Below are positions 47,269-57,637 of a DNA stretch of 64,000 nt, piece by piece; position 1 is the first letter of the stretch; every line of letters begins with the position of its first letter. The translations under genes were made by a program, and so were the position numbers. The DNA comes from Loxodes magnus (Eukaryota; Ciliophora; Karyorelictea; Loxodida; Loxodidae), in contig CAMPDV010000888.1 of NCBI GenBank assembly GCA_946699065.1, positions 62,001 to 126,000 of the forward strand. The letters run 5' to 3'. The notes under the pieces are model-generated. The model had not been told where the DNA came from. It made no database searches and worked only from the letters and a program-made list of their open reading frames with translations.

Positions 47269-47418
47269 AAGACTGTACTCGTACAGGATCACTTCTATAG
47301 GAGATTCTACTCGTTTGCTCCAACAAACGAGACTCCAACCCAATCTAGGAAGATGATTAACGCACTTTTCCCAGCAGGAGGTTTCGATGACGCTTGTGGA
47401 AAAAGTGGTTCTGACTAG
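47269..47418 (+). ncRNA. U3: U3 small nucleolar RNA, copy 7
   Basis: Plus-strand U3 with intact Box A, C and D. It carries the GGAAAAAGTGG variant shared with copy 4 although its arm partner is copy 2. Confidence 0.88.
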
Positions 47419-48270
47419 ATTCTTATAATTAAATAGAATTATTCTCAAAACTTGCAATTTTAATTAAATCTCAATAAAAGTTGTAGTTAAAATTTGAATT
47501 ACATCTAATAAAACAGTTTAAGATTAAAAACTAAATTTATAATGATTAAAGATACTATGCTAAAAACATCAAGGATAAACTCCTTTCTTATAAATAAAAG
47601 ACTTATACATTTTTACTTATTTAACTCATAACCATTTTTCATAATAAAGGGATTTTGATTTGTCACGATCGTTATAAATTAAGTAACTTTCTCATTTTAG
47701 TTTAGTTTATTTGAGTAATCTTCTAGAATTATTTAAAATAACATTAAAATGTTTGTTTCTTTTAATGTCTATTTAGTTATATAACTTTGCGATATAATCT
47801 CTACAAAGTATAAGAACTAAGGAATATGCTGCTTTATTTTAAATTTAGACATTTCGAATTCTTTTGCAGCACTAAATCCAGTCTTAATATTTATTATCCA
47901 CTCACATAATCTTATCTATTACTATAAAAAATAGATTTTAGCTAAGTATGAAAAATAGAAAGCAACTAAAATAAACTTGAAAGCTTTAATTCTTTTAATC
48001 CATTTAATTCTCACTTTTCTCATCTCATTCGATATTGTAAACTGATTAAAAAATCTACTCTCTTTATTAACCATTTTCTAAAAAGGATCTTCTACTAAGT
48101 TAATAAAATCCTGGAAGACAAAATCTTCTGAAGGTGTAAAAGATTTTACTAAAAGTATCGCAAAAAGTGAAATGAAAGTTATAAAGCCTTCTCATGTAAA
48201 TTGCTTATAGGTATATTACTATAATATCAATGTATATACATTAGTTAGTAATTTATTTAAGTCATTTATT
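47419..48270. other. Arm spacer
   Basis: Mirror of about 8,890-9,689 with moderate similarity, ending where the right arm jumps into the middle of the glycosyltransferase. No gene was recognised. Confidence 0.4.
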
Positions 48271-48274
48271 ATAA

Positions 48275-50290
48275 GAGATATATGTTCGAAATTCTAAGTA
48301 AGAGATAGGGATTTCCAGTTACTAGAGAATATTAGGCAATTAAGAAAGACACTATTTAAACTTGGAACTAAGTTATCAATAATAATAAAACTGAATAAGA
48401 GCTTTATCTCATATAAGGAGACTAAAACTTATTTTTCTTGCTCTAAAAAATAACTTTGAATTGCTTCTAAATTTCCTTCTTTAGCTTGTCCAGAGATTAC
48501 TTTACTTTTTTGAGTTAAAAGAAAAGAGATGAAAACTAAAATTTAGACATTAGCTAGTAATAATTTATATGGATGTGGGAACTTATTATTTCACTGAGGT
48601 TATTCCATCTATTTAAACTAAGACTAACTATTCATGGAATTTGGAAATTATGAGTAATGCTAAACTCTTAACATCACTTCAAACTTTGTACCTTAAACCA
48701 TCTTGCAATAGCTTTTACAGCATTAGGATGATGTTTTACTAAAAAATAGATTGTTAGATTCTATAATAATGGAAAGCTGGTTTATTAAAAAGGAAATTTA
48801 AACAGACTAATATAAGGAGGTCAAGCTTTTAGGCTAGAAAGCTGAATAGTATCTAAAGAGACTGCTAACAGAAATTATAAAGAAGTAGTTGGATATCCCT
48901 TTACAGGCTGATTTGTTGCTTCATTCTTATTGATTAAATTCTAAGCATTTGTTAAATTATTAGACTTGCTGATAAAAATGTGGTCGAAACTAGGAAAGCT
49001 TTTTATACTAATTTTGAAGTAGAAAATGTAACTACTTTAGATTTATGACCTTATGGTATTTTTTACTATCATGATAAAAATCTCTAACAGCAGCATAAGT
49101 AAAAAACAATTTATTTGGGTACAAAAAAATCCATGAATCATCAATCTAACAACCGAAAATTTGTTTTAGTTGGCAAAAGAAAATATTTTATTGAAAGGGA
49201 AAAAGAGAGTGTATGGAATACTACAGTTCTTAAAATAGAGAAACTTAAAATATTACTAATTTTTGAGATCTTGATCCTATTCCTATCTACTAGCAATATT
49301 AAAAAAATATCTAAAAATTGCTGAGAGACTACCTAAGTTTTTTATTCCAATATGCATGATAGTCTATAAAAGAACCTACTTCATTACCTAAGTTCTTGGA
49401 TCCTTGATAAAAATGAGAGAAATAAATTAAACTTTGATTGTAATATCACAACAGGGAAGCTCAAGCGAGATGACAGAAACTATTAAGAAATATTCCTAAA
49501 AATTGAACATCGTGAATTTATATTACCCAGATATCCAGATCATAAGTTTATAAAAACTGCTTGATGGAAAATATTTTATTAATTACTGCATAGAATAATC
49601 AGACACTAAGTATTTCTGCTTAACTCTACAAATAGATATGTGAAAGCACCTGTTGCACTTTATACTGAAGTTGATTGAGTTTTTTCTCAAGACGCTTATG
49701 AATATATGGATTATACTTATAGGTTTTGATTGTAAAATCCTTATCTAGGTAAAATAGTTGCCTTTGCTTCTTTGGGTTCAGAATATTTTAAAAAAATGCT
49801 AAGGGAAGAATTGAGACTTAAACAGAAGATGAAATTGCTTTAGCTTAGGTTGGTCTGCAGCTGGATATTTGCTTCCTAAATATTCTTTTGACACATTTTG
49901 CTGAACTACTAATAAGAAGATCATTCTCAGTGATTTTTTCAAGTTTTACATTTTACTTACAACAAGTTCATCAAAGTCAGCTTTCTTGAAAATTAGTTAA
50001 TTTAGCTCTTAACTCTACCTAAAGACATGAGTTAATAGCGAAATTTACAGTCAAATTTAAACAAAAAAGCGAATTAAAGAAGATGAACAGACAAAGAGAC
50101 AAAAGAAAATGCTAAACGTTCAACTTCCTTCCTCTAAATTTTACGATATACAGAAAGCTAAAAATAAGGAAACTTTCAAAGGATTGCAAACTCCATGTAT
50201 CGCATTCAACTCTATTAACTGTTACAGAATAGTAGACAAAAGAAGAAATTTTAAAATGGATAAAATAGACTTTTCTCCATAAGTAATGAA
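48275..50290 (+). pseudogene. LamG-glycosyltransferase, truncated and frameshifted copy
   Basis: Aligned with the intact left gene, this copy lacks the membrane anchor and about 60 N-terminal residues. It has an extra base after ACTGAATAAG, a 7-base deletion at CCTTAAACCAT and other indels. The LamG and GT-A parts are still recognisable (PICMI at about 49,354; the acidic motif region near 49,660 has changed, TGAAGTTGATTGA for the left TGAGGATGACTGA). At one Trp the left copy has TGG and this copy TGA (before GTTAAAAGAAAAGAG), a silent change in this code. Confidence 0.65.
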
Positions 50291-50994
50291 GAGTTAAGGA
50301 ATCAAACCATAAGGATTTGAATCTAATTTTAGTATTAATTTGATATATTATAGCTATATTTAATTAAAACTGCTATATCTAGATAACTAACTCTTATATT
50401 TAAAATAAACTAACAATGGAGAAGTATTCATATATATTTAAGGATTAAAGAATACTAAGGAATTTAAAATACTCTTATACATATTAAAAAGGCTTTATTT
50501 GCTAAAATAGTTAACCAATTTGTATTAATAATCTCTCTTCACTTAATAAGAATGAAAGTTGGGTATCTTTATAAACTTAAACAGAAACTAAGCTTTTTCT
50601 CTACTTTAGGAACATTAAATAAGATTGTTAATCCTTCCTTTTCTTCCTTTCTAAAAATTAGATAAAAGTTATATATTTAGCAATTAAAGCAAAATTGTTC
50701 TACCAGCACCTTCTGTTCTATATGAAGTAGCTTATCAAAGAGAAATAAAAGAAAATCTGACTATTATATAATTATTTTGCTATGATATTTATTATTATAA
50801 CCCTAGGTTTTAAAGAGGATTAATATCCTAAATTTAATAAATATATATATCATTCTTTAGAATCAATCCATCATAAATAAGTCTAGCCATAAATCTGTAT
50901 AATCTTAATAGTTAAATTTCTAGGTTTGCTTTAAAGCTTAGAAAACGTGTAAGTATGTATAGAAGGCAGTGTAATAAGAGAGATTGTAAATAAA

Positions 50995-51954
50995 ATGGGA
51001 AATAAACTTTAAACAATATAAGAGAGCTAAATTTTATAGATTTTATATCTTAGGAAGCTTCTGAGAAATATTAATGATATTACAGGAGTCAGAATTTTTG
51101 CAAAGTTTGGGATTGGAGTAGTTAAATATGAAATCTGCTCTAATTTCAAAGGGAAAAAGCACTTCAATAAAATTACCTCTATAAGCAGGAATTCTTCACT
51201 TAAAATTACTTATTCTATTGTAGAGAATAAGTATATAAGATAGGATTTAGATATTGAGAAGATTGATAATTTTTACTCCTAAATCGAACAAATTTATGAA
51301 GACAGTCTGCTTATAACAGGAGGAAGATAGTTTAACTAATAGAGGCTTACTATTCACTCTTAGGATAAGAATGAACGATTTCAAATGTAATATAAAAGGT
51401 TTATGCATAGAACAAGCTTCAATAAAAAGCATTTAATTTACATAGTTTCAGGAGTTACAAATAGAAACAGTATAAGTATTGATGTAGCAGAGTGTGAAAT
51501 ATTCAATATGAAAACTAAGTCATTCAGTAATATACTAGCTATGCAAACTCCTGTTCATCTCTTTGGATGTGATTAAACATGTGACAATGTGTATGTATTT
51601 GGCGGATTTAATTACTAATCAGTTTCTTACAAAGATGAAATATAAGCATATGATAGTATGATTAATAAGTGGATTCTATGTGATTAAAAGCTAACTTAAA
51701 AAGCAGAAAGCTCTGCAGTTTTCGTTCCTAGAATTTAGTCTTTTATTATATATGCAAATGTTTCAAATTTAGATACTCTAATTTATGACCTTAAAAGTAT
51801 AACTATACATGGTGAAAAGTATCCTTCAGAAATTTACGATGATTATGATTTCACTAAACCAGTCTTCAGTTGAAAGCGTGTATACTAGTTAAGCATTGAA
51901 GATGAGATACTCAGCTATAACTTAAGTTTGAAAAAATGGGAAAAGCTTAAGTGA
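50995..51954 (+). CDS. Kelch-repeat protein
   Basis: The frame from ATG at 50,995 to TGA at 51,952-51,954 gives 319 residues with one TGA as Trp (PVFSWKRVYQL). Kelch blades are marked by YEDSLLITGG (about 105-115), NVYVFGGFNYQ with DEIQAYDSMINKWILC, and IYDLKSITIHG. The last blade is short (ILSYNLSLKKWEKLK). Kelch propellers usually bind protein partners. Upstream DNA from about 50,640 also reads as protein in another frame (KIVLPAPSVLYEVAYQRE, and SRFALKLRKRVSMYRRQCNK), so the gene may start earlier, with a frame change near 51,060. The left copy at 3,868-4,600 is broken but stops at the same TGA. Confidence 0.65.
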
Positions 51955-52065
51955 AGTTTCCTTTGATTAAGAATTATCTTAAGGTTTATGTTAATTTATA
52001 TAGCAAGCAGCCTTAAAATCTCCTTATCATACTAAATTTTTAATATCTATTCATATTATTAATAG

Positions 52066-52488
52066 ATGCTCAATACCTCAAATCTAATATTCTCTTTTTA
52101 ATTTCTTATTCTTGACTATTAACCTAAAAGTAGCTTTGAGAAAATTGAAATAAACGATAGAGTATAAATTATAAAGCTTTCCTAATTAGACTAAGGATTT
52201 AAGTAAATGGATTAAGGCTTTATTTATAGTCTAATATAATTATCCTATATTATGGTGAAATAATTTAAACCTTATTTAATCTATCCTACTATATTAACTA
52301 TCACTCATTAGTCCTAAGTCTTACTAGATAAGTTATAATACCTAATATATATCTCAACTAAATCTGGCTTCATTAACTTTATTATCACTTTTAGCTTTAC
52401 TTTAGTCTAATTTTCGCATAGGCTAAATTCTTACTCTACTAGCAGAACTAGAGTTATTTACTCCATTATAAAAGCATCCTTGATATGA
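52066..52488 (+). CDS. Hypothetical protein
   Basis: From ATG at 52,066 a protein-like frame reads MLNTSNLIFSFQFLILDYQP and then KIEINDRVQIIKL. It reaches an in-frame TGA at 52,486-52,488. If that TGA is Trp, the frame stays plausible to about 52,690 (for instance YCSYDYKLDYSSAFYLIT). The middle is hydrophobic (INFIITFSFTL). No family was recognised. It lies between the Kelch and protease genes on the same strand. Confidence 0.35.
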
Positions 52489-52705
52489 ATCACATCTAAA
52501 GCTCAATTTGATAGTACTTAAAGAACAGATTCATAAAGTATGTAAAATAGAGTATGCTTAATTGCTATTAGGTCCGTATATTATAATCCTTCTTAGTATC
52601 ATAATGAAAGTAGAATAACTAAAGTCTTAAAGTCCTATTGTAGCTATGATTATAAATTAGACTATTCTAGCGCTTTTTATTTAATTACCTTATTTTTTAA
52701 TTTCT

Positions 52706-54913
52706 ATGGATTAAAAAGACATTAGTGAAGAAATCAAAAACTAAGGAGAAGATTCAAATCAATTAGATTCAAATCAATAAGATTATAAGATAGCCTATCC
52801 TACTTTTACATATGACTATACAGGAAGCTAGAGTGAGGCAATAACATAAAAAGCTCAATAGTTTTAAAGTTTAGATTTAGGCTAAGAAGATTAGATGCTT
52901 GGTGTTGGTTTGGAGAACCCTGGAGGAGAATAAAATTGTTTCCTTAATGTAGTTTTTTAGTCCTTTTGGAATTTAACTTCGTTTAGAAACATAATTCTAT
53001 AGAATAAATTTTAGTGTAAGCTTCCAAGTGAATAGTGCTTATTATGTTGCTTAAAGGAACTATTTGAGGAATATCAATCTAAGTGCTACTAGAAAGACTA
53101 AAAAATGACCATTTCTAAACTAAGAGTCCTGCTAGAGAATATATACTAGAAACAGGAATTTAAATAGAAAACTATGTGCGATGCTGCTGAGGCTTTTGAT
53201 GCATTATTAGTAAACATTCACAATAACGTTACTAACTGCTAAAACGATTGCCCTTAGCATAGTCTATTCTAATGCTAGTTATGTGAATAAAATATATGCT
53301 AATGTAGAGCCACTAGCGAGCCTTAGTCTTATGATAAGGACACTAACATGTTTACATTATATACCTAGGAGTTAGTTTAGCCAAATTTAGATGCTAAATC
53401 TCACTTAGGTAAAATAGTTGAGTTTAACTAGAAGAGTTTATAGAAGATATTTCTACCAATATGCCCTTCAGAAGACTAATGTATTATAAAATAATCGTTT
53501 AAGAGCATAATCATGATGAATAGTCCTACTTACTTTTTAATTAATTTAGTATGGGATACTAAATAACCTGCTTAGCTATATGTACTAAAATCCCTTGCTT
53601 TAATTCCTTTGCAACTTAGGCTTTCTGATCTATTCTAGAATGGATCCACTGATAATTATAGCTTGAAAGGATTAATAGTATTTTTCGGAGCTCATTACAT
53701 TTGCTATTTCAGAACTAGCTAGAATAAATGGAGGTATTATGATGATGTTTTAGTACAAGAGCTTGAAAATTGAAATTAAGTGGTCTTAAAATGCATTCAG
53801 TCACATAGTCATCCTACTCTACTGTTTTTTGAAAAATCCTAGGGACTGATTAATTAAGAGTTAACTCCTGAGTGTATTTCAAAAATCTAGCTACATTGTG
53901 AAGAATTTGATTCCTTTAATTTTGAATCTTTAAACTTTGAAGGTTGGAACTGCTAGCATTGCACTTTTAAAAACTCAAAAGAGAACAAGCAATGTCAAGC
54001 TTGCGATCGCTTTTAAGATAACAATAGTAATTCCAATATGCAATAATCTAACGAAGCATTCAAATGTCTTAATGGCCATTAGTTACTCTATAAAAGTTAG
54101 CTATGCTAGATATGCTAAGAAGACTTTTTCAATTCTTAAATTAAAAAGTATAGTGAACAAGAAGGAATGGCATAAGCTTAGAACTAAGAAAATCCTGGTT
54201 GCAACTATTAATCAATTCTTGAGTAACTTATGAGTGGATAGTATTCAAGTTAGGATATATTTAAAGAATAAGATTTATGCTAGCGAAACCCTTTGGAAGA
54301 TTCCAAGTCTGATAATTATTAAAATTTGTATCAATTCAATTTTAATAACGCCAATACAACTTAATAAGCCTAATAATACCCTTCTCAAAAATTAATCAAA
54401 TGCTAAAAATGTAGCAAGGAATATGCTGGAATAACTTGTATTCAATGCCAAGAAAAAAAGAAGCCTACTTCATAAAATGAAGTTAAATACTCTCAATCTA
54501 GTAATTCCAATGATTAAATATAATATCCTTATATAAAAGGAATGGCCTAGTTCTAGTATGCAAGCAGTTTCGGAGGTTGGAATTGTGCCTATTGTAATTT
54601 AGACAATTATTGTGAGAAATGTTTGATATGTCAAAGACCGAAGCCACTCTATTAACTTAAAATAAAATTGAATAATTTCTACTTTTAAGTTTTATATAAA
54701 AGGCTTTAAAATTAGATAGCTATTATAAAACCTGCTATTAATGATAAAGATTTTTAGGTACCTTTCGTAGATTTTATTAATAGCTATAAATATCCTATAT
54801 TTAAAGCTTTATTTTTAATAGTTTTATGTATGAACTTAATTTATTTACCTATTTATAGTGATTGCATAGTACTATTAATTTGCATTTCCTTTAGTTTTAT
54901 AGTGAATAATTGA
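52706..54913 (+). CDS. USP53/54-like ubiquitin-specific protease with RanBP2 zinc fingers
   Basis: Ubiquitin hydrolase of the C19 class. From ATG at 52,706 the Cys box reads GLENPGGEQNCFLNVVFQSF with Cys78, followed by MCDAAEAFDALLVNIH and CRATSEPQSY, which resemble USP53/54 and related plant proteins. The His box has GLIVFFGAHYICYF with His330, then WRYYDD. The Asp/Asn position is thus occupied, so activity is plausible, although USP53/54 relatives may be weak. Two RanBP2-type fingers follow (GWNCQHCTFKNSKENKQCQA; GWNCAYCNLDNYCEKCLICQ), which often bind ubiquitin. If TAA is always Gln, the frame runs on into two hydrophobic segments to TGA at 54,911. That C-terminal membrane tail is uncertain. 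Gln codons are mostly TAR, and one TGA is Trp (LENWNQV). Confidence 0.8.
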
Positions 54914-55019
54914 ATTTATTTATAAAGAAATATCTTTGCTAGATTCTAAGTTTAAATAAAAAATATTATATATAACTAAGAAACTTGAGTACTTAAACTC
55001 TTATAAAGTAATTTACTAA

Positions 55020-55607
55020 ATGAGCAAAATCAGCTTCTTTAACTTCCTCTTCAAAAGTTAATCATTTTCTAAAAGTCTTAATGCTTATATAAACTCATCA
55101 ATAAGAGGAAAGGTTATTTTTCTCATGCTATATGAAAATGAATCATATACTTCAGACTAAAAATCCCTTAGCTTCCCATCTAAGTAGAAGCTTAGTTTCT
55201 TTAATGAGTATAAAATATTTCCTTTTAAGAAACCTATTTTAAAACCAGATAAATTAACTGATTTATTTAATTTCTTTTATATCCTTAATTTTAAATTCGT
55301 TTTCTCTCTTATTGATCACAAGAAGATAGCTAAATTACTAAAACTTAATTTAAGCTAAATAACTATTGTTTACTCATTGAGTAAGCTTATGATGTTTACT
55401 ACTTAGTTTATAAAAGAGAATACATTATAAACTTTTTAAATTAATGGTTTTTATTTAATTCTTACAAATGAATAAAGCTTTAGATTTAGTAGGTTATGCT
55501 TTATATATTTAGGATAGAAAAGGAAATTAGTGTAGGAACTTAAAGATATATTGATAACCTTTAATGTTTAAATAGCCTTTGTACTTCTTCACTTTGAATC
55601 GGACTGA
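55020..55607 (+). CDS. Hypothetical protein, 195 residues
   Basis: Clean reading from ATG at 55,020 to TGA at 55,605-55,607 with no internal TGA. It starts MSKISFFNFLFKSQSF, is rich in Phe, Lys and Leu, and ends AFVLLHFESD. Sequence upstream in the same frame (SLLDSKFKQKILYITKKLEY) is also protein-like, so the true start may be further 5', possibly linked to the hydrophobic segments at the end of the protease frame. No family was recognised. It overlaps the convergent acyltransferase gene by 19 bases. Confidence 0.5.
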
Positions 55608-57637
55608 CTTTCTTCCTTATCTAAAAATGACTTGTTTAGCAGTAAATCTCCCTTCTATTTTTCGTAATCTGGATGAATCATTTTGCTTCCCTGTTGTTTC
55701 TCCTTTTTTAGTGTAGACTTAGGAGGAAATAGAAGCATTTTTTCTATAGTGAGCAAAGGAGTTTCTAATAGAAAACTAAATGGAATTGAAAATATATAAG
55801 CTAAGCAAGCTGTTCCAAAAAATATATACAAGCAGTTTACATTTGTCATATAGAAGCCTTAGCGGCTTTAGTAATACCATCAAATTATGAACAAGTAATG
55901 GATTAAATAGCAGGCATAGTTTAGCTTTGCAAATGGACTTCAGAAGTTATTTCCTAGAATCTATCTATAAACTTTACCTCGACCTACTAAAAGTGGAAGT
56001 AAGAACATTATCAATCCTAAGACAAACATTTGCCTGCTAAATCCGTTAAAAATAGCATGCTCAGTTGTAGACCAGCATTTACCGCTACATTTAAAAGCAG
56101 AATGCTAAATGAAAACGAAGAAAAAAGTTAGGGAAAATCCAGAAATATAGCAAAACCAGCCTAAATATTTGGCTTCTTTTATTTTTTTTAGTAAATGCTT
56201 TCCAGGAGCATAGTCTTGTATTTTGCTCTAATGTTTGTATTCAAAGTATATAAAAGCTAATTGTATACCTAGTAGATAAGTTCCAATTCTCGCCCAAGGT
56301 TTGCTATAAATATAACCATTATAATCTTAATTATCTGGAAACATATCGCTGAACTTAAGATCCTTCTCTATGGAAATAGCTATATTGTACACTATATTTT
56401 CAACATGAAGAATAAGTGTAATAAGCCATGCTGCTAGAGAACTTTTGCAATATAGAAAGCAGATGAAAGGAGTTAGCACGAAAAATTGCATATCATTTCC
56501 TAAATACCAAAGCCATGCTAGACACTCATCTGCTGTTTTCCAAGGATAAATATTTTGAATGAAAAGCACAGTACTCCATCAATGCTTTGAACATAAGCTT
56601 ATACCTCTATTCAATCCAGTCATTCACAATGGACCATCTCCTAAATACAAATATACCCAGTTCACGAATCCCAATAATAGAAGAATTGATGGAAGTAATC
56701 GATAAATTCTATGGAAAAATACTTCAAAGAAATTAGTTTTTCCTTATTTTGGATACATTTTTTCAATTAGAAGTAGAGTGGCTAAGAAACCTGATAAAAA
56801 GAAGAAAGAATCTACTGAATAAGTACCAGCACCAACAATAGCTCACCAAAAGTCTTTTTATATCTACGAGACTGAACTGAAATTTGAAATTAATTATCCT
56901 CCTCCAGCATAAGAATGTCCCCAAATTACCCAAAGCATTGATAAAACTCTAACTCCGTTTAAAACTTTTAAGTTTTGGTCAAATTCTGCTTAGGTAAATA
57001 GCTTTCTTAGATTCCTTGTATAGGAAAAGCTGAGATAGAAGATTGCCCATTTTTATTTTGATTCCAGCAATAAATTGTCTTTTATTTTTCCTATCTGTTC
57101 TTCTGTTAAACCCTCTGTTTAAACTTACTTCTCTTATCAGTTCTTTTTATTCCCTATTGTGGAAAACTCAATTATCATACCCATAATTCCAAAAATCACT
57201 AGAATAGCTATAATGGAAACCATAAAAAAAAACCATCCATTGTATCCATAATCATCTAGTTCTTGTTTAGGATAACTGAATGCAGAAGCAGTATCATTAG
57301 CACCTGATTATTTGAATAAGCTAATTCAAAGGTCACCAATAGGTTATATTTAGGTACTATTGCAAAAAGAAGGCACACAGTATCCCATATGCATACTGAA
57401 TCTTCCTTAAGCAGATCAAACGTTTAAAAGCGCGTATTTTTTATCAGGAAGAAGGTTACATCCATCATAATCACCAAGATCTTAAGGTTTAGGGCCACTG
57501 TTAAATAATATATTAGAAATCTCTTTAGCAGCTCAGGGTTAATTGTAGTTCTACGTCAAATTATTTATGTAATCACTACATTTATCTGCTTTTCCTAAAT
57601 AGCTTAATCACACTAAAAATAAACATCACATTTTCAT
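55589..57637 (-). CDS. NRF-6-like membrane acyltransferase (acyltransferase-3 family)
   Basis: 682 residues from ATG at 57,637 to TGA at 55,589-55,591 without a frame break. A signal-like hydrophobic start is followed by a Cys-containing luminal NRF domain (DYDGCNLLP, GYCVPSFCN), a membrane segment at about 135-156 and a multi-pass acyltransferase-3 domain from about 225. Diagnostic motifs are RVLSMLWVIWGHSY with His241, SVDSFFFLSGFLATLLLI, RIYRLLPSI and LAWLWYLGNDMQFFVLTPF. In worms the family transports or acylates lipophilic molecules; the substrate here is unknown. Both TGG and TGA serve as Trp. The tail is acidic (LDKEESQSDSK). No other gene in the window is functionally linked to it. 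Confidence 0.85.

Larger units (their letters stand above)
39060..51954. repeat. Right arm of outer inverted repeat
   Basis: Mirror of the left arm, starting directly after the promoter of U3 copy 6 and ending with the Kelch gene. The central spacer between arms is about 22 kb. Confidence 0.75.

Noticed and set aside
51247..51432. Minus-strand 61-residue ORF
   Set aside because: Shadow of the Kelch gene on the plus strand.
53937..54233. 98-residue plus-strand ORF
   Set aside because: It lies in another frame inside the ubiquitin protease, whose zinc-finger motifs fix the true frame.
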